From: Planctomycetota bacterium | Lineage (GTDB): Bacteria > Planctomycetota > UBA8108 > UBA1146 > JAJFFE01 | Length of the DNA: 10,183 nucleotides | Reading direction: 5' to 3' | NCBI GenBank assembly: GCA_020425835.1 | Contig: JAGQRC010000070.1 | Location: 1 to 10,183, forward strand | In this document: piece by piece, positions 1 through 6,248 of the stretch | How positions within the stretch are numbered: position 1 is the first letter of the stretch | How the letters are laid out: every line of letters starts with the position of its first letter | The notes under the pieces: generated by a model | Database searches by the model: none | The model's input: the letters and a program-made list of their open reading frames with translations, nothing else | What the model was told of the DNA's origin: nothing | Position numbers and translations under genes: made by a program

Positions 1-2379
1 GCGCTCCTTCTCCGAGAAGATCTGGGAAGTCGCTTCGACCGGGTCGGTGTCCGTCGTTCGGCCTTGGATCGGTTGTGGGAGCTCGCCCCGACCCATCCCG
101 TGGTCCTCGACCGCTGGAGTTCGTACGAGGCGGCTCGAGGTCGCCTACCGAGGCGTGCGGAGCTTCTGGCGAGCGCCTTCGCGGTCGATCCGTCCATTGC
201 GAGGGCTCGACGTTGGGCATCCGCATTGATCCGGTTGGGCAGGAGAGACGAGGCCGTGGCACTCGTGGAGTCGATGGCGGAGCGGTCCGGCGGCTCGGCA
301 CGGTACCTCGAAGCGTCGATCGACTTCTGGAAGGAGATCGAGGCGCCCGAACGCGCCCTCCGTGACTATGGTGCGCTGATCCGCAAGCGGCCGGACAGCG
401 CCTGGATCCTCGGGGAGCGCGCCGATTACCGCTGGGAGAACGGAGACCTCGATGGTGCGGCGCGGGACTACGGCGCCGCGTTGACGCTCCAGCCCGGCCG
501 GGCCGTGTGGATCGACCGACTCCGAGCCCTCGAGGGCCCGAAACTCGACGCGTCGGAAGGTCTCCCACAGCTCGAGACCGTCGATGACTCCCTGGTCCGC
601 GACGGGGACCGTGCTCGAGCGGAAGCTCCCCCCGTGGAGCGATACCCGCGCGCTGCAGCCACCTATCTCATCGACCAAATGATCACGACGATCGATCCCG
701 AGGGCGGAGGCTCCGAGTACGTGCACCAGCTGGTTCGGCTCGACTCCGACCAGGCCGTCGAGGAGTTCTCGACCCTCTCCGTTCCCGGCGAAGTGCTGGA
801 TCTTCGCATCATCACGCCGACCGGCGCCGTTCTTCACCCGACTTCGGGCGACGGCGGGGGCGGGTACACGCTGCCGGGGCTCAGCCCGGGGACCTTCGTC
901 GAGTACCGATCGGTCCGACGGTTCGACGTCGGCAAGCCGGAAGATCGGCCGTTGGGTCCGTTCTTCTTCCGCGATCCTCAGTTCCAGAATGCGTTCCATT
1001 TGACCGAGTGGATCGTTCGAATCCCGGAGAACTGGGCTCTGACCGTTCGCGCGAAGAACCTGCCCCACCCCGCGGAGGAGAGTGTCTCGGATGGGATGCG
1101 GCAGTGGCGGTGGACCTACCGCGAGATGGAGCCACTCCTTCCGGAGTTTCGCGCTCCGGCGGCCGCGGAGGTCCTGCCCAACGTGGTACTCCTTCCTCAC
1201 CGGGACTGGAACGACGCGGTGGAGTCGATTTCCTTGGCCGGCTCGACGGATGAGGCCGTGACGCCCACCATCGAGGCGGCGATGGAGTCGATTCTCCGCG
1301 ACGCCGAGGGCGAAGGCTTGCGGGAGCGGGCGTACCGCATCTACGACGCGGTCTGCGATCGCATCACGAACCCGTCGGGAGCGTCATCCGCGACCGGTGT
1401 GTGGCTCGAGCGAGCGGGCGATCGCGACGCGTTGTTCGCGAGTCTCCTCGAGGCTGCCGGAGTCCCGTTCGATCGGGTGCTCGGCGCGCTACGCGATGAC
1501 TTCGCACCCTACCGAGACTGGACGGAGCCGGATCTCGGGGCGTTCGTGGTTCGACTGTTCCGGATCCCGACGGACGACGAGCCCCTCTTCATGACCACGG
1601 CGTTCCGAATGGCGAGACCGGGGAGGATCCCATCGCAGGTGCAAGGAGGCCGCGGTCTCGTGGTTCGTCCCGGGGAGATCGAATGGATTCGACTGCCCAT
1701 GGATCCGATCGACCGCGAGGCACGCACGCTCGAGGCGACCTTTCGCCTGCCGGAGCCGGTCCCGGGCGAGGATCCCGGTCCGGTCGCGGTCGAGGCGCGG
1801 GTCGAGTTCCGTCAGCTCGCCGCGAGCTCGCTCAAGGAGCGGCTCGCCAACGTGAACGACTTTCAACGCACCGCGGCGCTCGAGAGCTTCGTTCGCAGTG
1901 TGTTCCGGAAGGCTCGCGTCGAAGAGGGTCGCTTCCTCCACCTCGACGATCGTCAGCACCCATTCGGTATCGAATGTCGGGTTCGGTGCGAGTCGCCCGG
2001 TGTCCTCGGGGTGTCCGAAGGAGGCCCCGCCCTACAGGCGGTGTTCACTCCCGGGCAGATGAAGGCGAGCTTCGTTCGGGAGTCGCAGAGGCAGTTTCCC
2101 TACGTCAGCGACGTGGAGAACGTCCTGCGAGAGTCGCTGCGAGTCGAACTCGGTTCGCGATATCGTCTCCGACGTCTACCGGATGACGTGGCGCTCAACG
2201 GGCCCTGGGGGAGCTACATGCTGCGTTTCCGTCTCGAAGGCCGAGCGATACTCGTCGAACGCGCCCTCCAACTGCAGCCGTTCATCCTCGCTCCGGAACG
2301 GGTCGGCGACTTCTACGACTTCTGCACGGCCGTCGACGAGGCGGATGAGAGCCAGATCCTGTTGGAGCTCGCGCGTTGA
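1..2379 (+). CDS. TPR / DUF3857 / transglutaminase-like protein, 5' end missing
   Basis: The frame is open from base 1, so the true start lies outside the window; 792 codons are visible. Counting codons from base 1, residues about 70-190 look like TPR-type helical repeats (alternating Ala/Leu/Arg helices, e.g. RDEAVALVE, DLDGAARDYGAAL). Residues about 220-385 match the DUF3857 beta-domain (EYVHQLVRL, VLDLRIITPTGAVL, GTFVEYRSVRRF). Residues about 440-545 have the spacing of a transglutaminase-like core, but the positions expected for the catalytic Cys, His and Asp read Arg475, Ala514 and Thr532. The C-terminal 230 residues resemble the beta-rich tail (DUF3858 type) that follows this core in relatives, ending in a FYDFCTAVDEADE segment. 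Proteins with this architecture are usually periplasmic or surface proteins of unknown role. The triad loss suggests a scaffold or binding function rather than catalysis. Domain calls are by eye; the exact domain borders are uncertain. Confidence 0.85.
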   Translation, partial: ALLLREDLGSRFDRVGVRRSALDRLWELAPTHPVVLDRWSSYEAARGRLPRRAELLASAFAVDPSIARARRWASALIRLGRRDEAVALVESMAERSGGSARYLEASIDFWKEIEAPERALRDYGALIRKRPDSAWILGERADYRWENGDLDGAARDYGAALTLQPGRAVWIDRLRALEGPKLDASEGLPQLETVDDSLVRDGDRARAEAPPVERYPRAAATYLIDQMITTIDPEGGGSEYVHQLVRLDSDQAVEEFSTLSVPGEVLDLRIITPTGAVLHPTSGDGGGGYTLPGLSPGTFVEYRSVRRFDVGKPEDRPLGPFFFRDPQFQNAFHLTEWIVRIPENWALTVRAKNLPHPAEESVSDGMRQWRWTYREMEPLLPEFRAPAAAEVLPNVVLLPHRDWNDAVESISLAGSTDEAVTPTIEAAMESILRDAEGEGLRERAYRIYDAVCDRITNPSGASSATGVWLERAGDRDALFASLLEAAGVPFDRVLGALRDDFAPYRDWTEPDLGAFVVRLFRIPTDDEPLFMTTAFRMARPGRIPSQVQGGRGLVVRPGEIEWIRLPMDPIDREARTLEATFRLPEPVPGEDPGPVAVEARVEFRQLAASSLKERLANVNDFQRTAALESFVRSVFRKARVEEGRFLHLDDRQHPFGIECRVRCESPGVLGVSEGGPALQAVFTPGQMKASFVRESQRQFPYVSDVENVLRESLRVELGSRYRLRRLPDDVALNGPWGSYMLRFRLEGRAILVERALQLQPFILAPERVGDFYDFCTAVDEADESQILLELAR

Positions 2380-2418
2380 CCCGGGAGCCGTGAGCAGACG
2401 TTTCCATCGAGACGAAAG

Positions 2419-2451
2419 ACGCCCCCGGTGCGCGGTGCGCGCCGGGGGCGT
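2419..2451. terminator. Bidirectional intrinsic terminator between convergent genes
   Basis: Bases 2419-2433 pair with 2437-2451 to form a stem of about 15 pairs (one G-T pair) around a 3-base loop; the outer part is a perfect ACGCCCCCGG / CCGGGGGCGT repeat. On the minus strand the stem is followed by TCTTTC, and on the plus strand by TTCTCG, so the T-tract is weak but better for the minus-strand gene. It sits in the 102-base gap between the stop codons of the DUF3857 gene and the small secreted-protein gene, where a shared terminator is expected. Confidence 0.8.
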
Positions 2452-2481
2452 TCTCGTGCGAATGTCGACGTCAGCGAGAGC

Positions 2482-3129
2482 CTACTGCCCCGCCGCCATC
2501 GCCAGGGCCACCGCGAGCTCGGCCTCATCGGGACAGAAGTCCAGAACGAGGTCGGACACGGCGAGCATGAGGAAGTCGAGGTCCGAGGTCTCCAGCGTCT
2601 CGTTCTCGGTCGCCACGGCAATCGTGTCGGCGTCGAACGGCAGGATCCCCATGTCCAGAGCGGCGCGCATTTCCGCTTGGCCTCTCGTCGAGTCCACGCG
2701 CTCCGGGAGCTCGACGGAGCCGAAGAAGACCGGGGTCGTGGCTAGGTCGACCCGGCCGGGGACGATCACCACGAGTCGGCCCGAGACGTACCCTTGATTC
2801 ACCACCATGGCGGGCGTGTCGCCGACGTACAGGACCGGCACCCCGATCTGGCGCGGTCGAACGTACTCCGGGTCGACGTCGAAGACGAGAATCGTCCCCT
2901 CCGCGACCTGGGGCTGTTGCGCGTTCCACCAGAAGGTGAAGGGAGTCGCGAGAGTGAACGAGCGGCTGTAGAGGAGCCCTTGGACGGCGGCACCGTTGTC
3001 CGACGGGATCACCGGGATCGTGGACACCGTGCCGGGAGCCGGGGCCGGGGCGTTCTGCCCCCGAGCCTCGGTGACCCCGAGTCCCGACAGGACCAGGGTC
3101 AGGCCGACGATCAATCGAAGATTCGACAT
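2482..3129 (-). CDS. Small secreted protein of unknown function
   Basis: This encodes 215 residues of no family I recognise. The ATG at 3127-3129 is chosen because it is preceded by a purine-rich AGGAAAGGA ribosome binding site and begins a good Sec signal peptide (MSNLRLIVGLTLVLSGLG, probable cleavage near Ala-Arg-Gly/Gln-Asn at about residue 24). A longer in-frame reading exists upstream but runs through the 3' end of the neighbouring gene and would bury the signal peptide. The mature part opens with an Ala/Pro linker, then a beta-rich region (FTFWWNAQQ, GTILVFDVDPEY, GVPVLYVGDTPAMVV, GRLVVIVPGRV), and ends in a more acidic helical region with one Cys (LDFCPDEAELAVALAMAAG). It follows the secreted hydrolase gene by 14 bases and is surely cotranscribed, so it may be a partner or accessory of that enzyme; that is inference from position only. 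Confidence 0.8.
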   Translation of the reverse strand: MSNLRLIVGLTLVLSGLGVTEARGQNAPAPAPGTVSTIPVIPSDNGAAVQGLLYSRSFTLATPFTFWWNAQQPQVAEGTILVFDVDPEYVRPRQIGVPVLYVGDTPAMVVNQGYVSGRLVVIVPGRVDLATTPVFFGSVELPERVDSTRGQAEMRAALDMGILPFDADTIAVATENETLETSDLDFLMLAVSDLVLDFCPDEAELAVALAMAAGQ

Positions 3130-3146
3130 GGACGATTCCTTTCCTA
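3130..3146 (-). promoter_or_regulatory. Ribosome binding site fused to the upstream stop codon
   Basis: Read on the minus strand, the hydrolase stop codon TAG runs directly into GAAAGGAATCGTCC and then the ATG of the small secreted protein. The Shine-Dalgarno AGGAAAGGA therefore begins inside the stop codon of the upstream gene. This geometry supports translational coupling of the two genes and fixes the start of the downstream one. Confidence 0.65.
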
Positions 3147-5801
3147 GTCCTCGGTCAGTTGGAGGTCGTCGACACCGATACGCCCGAGGGTCGAGCTGAG
3201 TCCCGGTCCGAAGTCGAGACGTACAGTGGCGATGGTCGAGAGATCGATACCGGAGGCATCGTTCTCGAAATCCGCAACGCGCAAGCGAACGATGTTGAAC
3301 TCGTTCGCCCAACCCGAACCGGTTCCGCATCGCGAACGCTGATACGGGCGAGTGATCGTCCCGAAGTCGGTGATGTTGATCGAGCTGCTGGTCCCGAACG
3401 TGTCGGTGAGCGTCACCGTGAAGTTCAGCGTGCCCGCGAGCGCGTTCGTGTTGGGGTGGCGGGTTCCCTGGCACGCCCGGAGGGTCAGGAAGGAGTCGTC
3501 CGCGAAGTTCGACTGCGCGGCGGGAACTTCCCACTGGTAGAACCGCGAAGACCCCGACGGCCAATCGAACACCACACCCCGGGAGTCATCGGGCGTCGAG
3601 GACGCCTGAGTCATCCCGTTCATCGGATCGGCGGTCGTCCAGGTGAACGTCGTGTTGTTGTCGTTGTAGATCCCTTCGTTGACGTTCGACACATCGAAAG
3701 CCACCGCACCGCCGGAGCTGCTGACTCCGGTCGAGGTCTGCGTCTGGTAGGAGTCGATGACGTCGGCCGTCTGCGACGGGTCTTTCCACTGGTTCGCGAC
3801 GACGACATTGCCGGGAATGCCGATCGGGTGGAACGCATTGAAATTGCGGACGAGGAAGTCCTTGGTCGCGAGGTTGCCTCGGGACAGGTATTCCATGTGG
3901 GCCAGCAGATAGGACTTCGCCACCGTCTGGGCTGCGGGGCGTCCGATCAGGAGCGGGCCCGTTCCGTCGGCGAAACCACAACAGTTGAAGTCGTTGTGCG
4001 ACGCACCCTGGACATAGGTCGCCGAGGTCGTTCCCGTCCCACGTTGATGGATACGGAAGAACTGGCAGATGTCGCAGTCGGCGCATCCGTTGACGTCGCC
4101 GTCCGCAGCCCCGGCGAGGAGGTTGTAGGCCACGTCGTGCGGGTCCGAAGCGGCGGTTCCGAGGAACACCGTCGGAGCGATGCTGCAGATGAACTTGATC
4201 TGATCCGGTGTGTAGCTCATCCCCGCGGGAGCGGTGCCCTCGACGAGACGGTCGTAGGCCCGAGCCACACCCTCACCGCCGCGCGAGTGGCCGACCCACG
4301 CGATCCAGTTCGTGTCCACCCGCCCGAGGAGGGCGCCCCCAGCGATCGTCGCCAGGTTGTCCAGGAGGTAATCGGTGTTCGTCAACGTTGTCGTCGACGA
4401 GGTCTCGATTCCGGGACCGGTGTTGTTCTGGTGCGACATGACGACGTACCCCCACGAGGCGAGGTGGATGCCGAGGTAGTCGTACCAGGTGTACATGTGC
4501 CCGTTGCCGTGACTGATCACGACGATCGGAACGTCACTGAGCGTCGCGATGTCCGTCGGGTAGTAGAGATCTTGGCCGAGGAACGTTCCCCCGCTGTAGA
4601 TGGTCTCGGTCACCGCGTGGGGGCCCATCGCGGTCATGTCCCCGATGATGTAGAACCCCGCCTCGCCGTACGCCAGTCCGTCGATCATGTCGCCGGGATC
4701 GAGCGTTCCGTCCAGACCGAAGTCGAGAACGAGATCGTAGCCGACACCGACGACACCCGTGCCGCTGTCGAGGCCGCTCGTCCACACATCGGTGATGTTG
4801 GTTTGGATCGAGGAACCGTTGACCGTTCCGAGCTCGAAGCCGCCCGAAACGTCGACCAGGGTATTGTCCGCGGCCCACTGCGCAGGAGTCCGGTGCGCGA
4901 CGACGTAGGCGCGGTACGGCAGGCCCGCCCGCTCGGCATGCCGGTTGGGCTCGATTCCGGCCTGAACGATGGAGTCATCGTTGATCGTGCGGACGAACTC
5001 GTAGTGCGGGTAGCCGGACAGATCGCGACCCGCGATCCCGGTGTCTTTCGACACGTGGATCGTGACGGCGTCGGGCGCGCTGCCCCCCACTCCCACATGG
5101 ACCGCGACGAGTGAGGCCTCACCGATCCCCGTGGCGTTGATCAAGAGCTCCGTAGGGAGGCTCGCGGCGGGGACGGAGGCGGGATTGCCCAGCAGGTTCC
5201 CCGAGGAGTCGTAGAGCTGGATCGGTCCCGTCTGGGTGATCTCGACCGTGCCGGCGGTGGCGCCGAGCTGTACGAGCACCGGACGCATCCCGAATCGGAG
5301 CTCCGCGAAGTTCGAGGGCGTCACCGACGCGATGTTCGGCGACATCCGGACGCCCGGAGTGTCCTCGAGCGCGTCGTCGCTGAACGCGACGACCAAGTTG
5401 GGTGGCAGATTGGCCTCATCGCAGAATGCGAGAGGACCGTCGCAACCCAGGCTGTCGAACGACAGGTCGACGCCGCAGGTCGGGTAGGGAGCGGGCGGCG
5501 CCGCGCCTCCGGCCAGGGCGTGCGTCAACTGGTAGACCGCGTCGACCAGAGAGATCACTCCGTCATCGTTGACATCGGCGGCGTCCTCGCAGAGGGGAGC
5601 GGCGCTGCCGGCGACGAAGAGATAGCTCAGGATTCCGACCCCGTCCGCGACGTCGTTCACTCCGTCGCCATTGAAGTCACCTCGGATGAACTGCCACGCT
5701 CCAACTCCCGCGGAGAGCGATCCACTCGCGCACATCAATGCGACGAGGGCCACCCCCAACGAGCGAACGTAGCTTCCACGTCTCCTCGTGCGAGGCTTCA
5801 T
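3144..5801 (-). CDS. Secreted alpha/beta hydrolase with dockerin-like EF-hand repeats
   Basis: This 885-residue protein starts at an ATG preceded by a strong GGGAGGAA ribosome binding site. Residues 1-31 form a Sec signal peptide. Residues 40-96 hold two dockerin/EF-hand loops (D42-F-N-G-D-G ... D53 and D76-V-N-D-D-G ... D87), followed by a Pro/Cys linker typical of Planctomycetota. A beta-rich region of unknown type follows (about 110-400), with a further Asp/Gly loop near residues 360-373 (DFGLDGTLDPGD). Residues about 415-640 are the alpha/beta hydrolase: oxyanion region SHGNGH (His431), nucleophile elbow GHSRGG (Ser506), likely acid Asp567 (AGAADGD) and His602 (GASHND). The C-terminal 200 residues look like a beta-sandwich, possibly carbohydrate- or surface-binding. 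The hydrolase part resembles the dienelactone-hydrolase / PAF-acetylhydrolase / polyester-hydrolase group, so an extracellular esterase or lipase is likely; the substrate is unknown. It heads an operon with the small secreted protein. Confidence 0.88.
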   Translation of the reverse strand: MKPRTRRRGSYVRSLGVALVALMCASGSLSAGVGAWQFIRGDFNGDGVNDVADGVGILSYLFVAGSAAPLCEDAADVNDDGVISLVDAVYQLTHALAGGAAPPAPYPTCGVDLSFDSLGCDGPLAFCDEANLPPNLVVAFSDDALEDTPGVRMSPNIASVTPSNFAELRFGMRPVLVQLGATAGTVEITQTGPIQLYDSSGNLLGNPASVPAASLPTELLINATGIGEASLVAVHVGVGGSAPDAVTIHVSKDTGIAGRDLSGYPHYEFVRTINDDSIVQAGIEPNRHAERAGLPYRAYVVAHRTPAQWAADNTLVDVSGGFELGTVNGSSIQTNITDVWTSGLDSGTGVVGVGYDLVLDFGLDGTLDPGDMIDGLAYGEAGFYIIGDMTAMGPHAVTETIYSGGTFLGQDLYYPTDIATLSDVPIVVISHGNGHMYTWYDYLGIHLASWGYVVMSHQNNTGPGIETSSTTTLTNTDYLLDNLATIAGGALLGRVDTNWIAWVGHSRGGEGVARAYDRLVEGTAPAGMSYTPDQIKFICSIAPTVFLGTAASDPHDVAYNLLAGAADGDVNGCADCDICQFFRIHQRGTGTTSATYVQGASHNDFNCCGFADGTGPLLIGRPAAQTVAKSYLLAHMEYLSRGNLATKDFLVRNFNAFHPIGIPGNVVVANQWKDPSQTADVIDSYQTQTSTGVSSSGGAVAFDVSNVNEGIYNDNNTTFTWTTADPMNGMTQASSTPDDSRGVVFDWPSGSSRFYQWEVPAAQSNFADDSFLTLRACQGTRHPNTNALAGTLNFTVTLTDTFGTSSSINITDFGTITRPYQRSRCGTGSGWANEFNIVRLRVADFENDASGIDLSTIATVRLDFGPGLSSTLGRIGVDDLQLTED

Positions 5802-5923
5802 GCTGCGTTCCTCCCTTGTCCGTTCGAGGACTGGATACTGCGGCTCACGACGGGCGACACGAGTCGACCGTTGATCATCGGGAACCGTGAGTTTCGAGTG
5901 CTCGCCCGGGACTGAGTTCGGTT

Positions 5924-5946
5924 GCCCTCTTCGAGGGCTGGTTTTT
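5924..5946 (+). terminator. Plus-strand intrinsic terminator without an obvious gene
   Basis: A perfect 6-pair stem GCCCTC / GAGGGC (5924-5929 with 5933-5938) closes a TTC loop and is followed by TGGTTTTTC. This is the classic shape of a rho-independent terminator, pointing along the plus strand. No plus-strand gene ends nearby; the genes on both sides run on the minus strand. It may end a small RNA or stop antisense transcription, or it may act as a leader hairpin of the minus-strand operon. Confidence 0.45.
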
Positions 5947-5950
5947 CAAT

Positions 5951-5974
5951 CGTCGTCACGACTTCGTGAGGACG
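5951..5974. repeat. Inverted repeat (hairpin or operator candidate)
   Basis: TCACGA at 5956-5961 pairs with TCGTGA at 5964-5969 across a 2-base centre. After a G-G mismatch on each side, CGTC (5951-5954) pairs with GACG (5971-5974). The symmetric form and the position about 150 bases upstream of the hydrolase start fit either a protein-binding operator or a 5' leader hairpin. Confidence 0.4.
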
Positions 5975-5981
5975 CCGACGC

Positions 5982-6000
5982 GGCCGAGCGACGCTCGGCC
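5982..6000. repeat. Perfect 9-base inverted repeat
   Basis: GGCCGAGCG (5982-5990) and CGCTCGGCC (5992-6000) form a perfect inverted repeat around a single A. As RNA it would fold with an 8-pair stem and a 3-base loop; as DNA it is a candidate dimer-binding operator. No T-tract follows on either strand, so an intrinsic terminator is less likely. Confidence 0.45.
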
Positions 6001-6093
6001 TCGCCGTCGAGGGAGTTCGGCGCGCCCCGACCCCCGTAAGACAGCCATGTGCAGCGCCATGCGTTCTCACCGCACGATCGGCCATCGGCCTCG

Positions 6094-6099
6094 ATCATA
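6094..6099 (-). promoter_or_regulatory. Possible -10 element for the hydrolase operon
   Basis: On the minus strand TATGAT differs from the sigma-70 -10 consensus at one base. No good -35 lies at the right distance (the best is CTGCCC or TGCCCC). If used, the transcript would carry a leader of about 285 bases containing the inverted repeats at 5924-6000. Confidence 0.22.
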
Positions 6100-6192
6100 C
6101 TCCTCGAGACCGTTCGGGGGCAGCCTGCACCACAAACCGTTTCATTGCGATGTTGCAACTCCATGCCCGCTCGCAAGTGAAGGTTCGAAAGC

Positions 6193-6225
6193 GAAGCGGG
6201 CCACCTCGGGGAGGCGGCCCGCTTC
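6193..6225 (-). terminator. Terminator hairpin after the HEAT/VWA gene
   Basis: GAAGCGGGCC (6193-6202) pairs perfectly with GGCCCGCTTC (6216-6225). After one mismatch, four more pairs (6204-6207 with 6211-6214) close a GGG loop. On the minus strand the stem is followed by GCTTTCG, a short T-tract. It lies about 25 bases past the stop codon of the minus-strand VWA gene. Confidence 0.7.
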
Positions 6226-6248
6226 ACTCTTGGAGAGAGAACTCGACG

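Larger units (their letters stand above)
5802..6192. other. Gene-free region upstream of the hydrolase operon
   Basis: About 390 bases with no convincing gene on either strand. It should contain the promoter and 5' leader of the hydrolase operon. It holds three inverted repeats between 5924 and 6000, listed separately, and a possible minus-strand -10 element at 6094-6099. The short open frames here are Arg/Ser/Pro-rich, lack ribosome binding sites and look like chance frames in GC-rich DNA. Confidence 0.6.

Noticed and set aside
145..1200. A 351-codon minus-strand frame opposite the DUF3857 gene.
   Set aside because: It is antisense to recognisable domains and its translation shows no family features.
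3130..3564. An N-terminal extension of the small secreted protein.
   Set aside because: It would overlap the 3' end of the hydrolase gene in another frame, hide a good signal peptide and ignore the ribosome binding site next to the ATG at 3129.
3159..5114. A 651-codon open frame on the plus strand opposite the hydrolase gene.
   Set aside because: It is antisense to a gene with a signal peptide, clear domains and a ribosome binding site. Its translation is Arg/Val/Asp/Gly-rich with no recognisable domain, as expected for the mirror frame of high-GC coding sequence.
5798..6085. A 95-codon minus-strand frame whose TGA overlaps the ATG of the hydrolase gene (ATGA).
   Set aside because: The overlap arises by chance because the gene begins ATGA. 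The translation is Arg/Ser/Pro-rich, has no ribosome binding site and runs through the inverted-repeat region.
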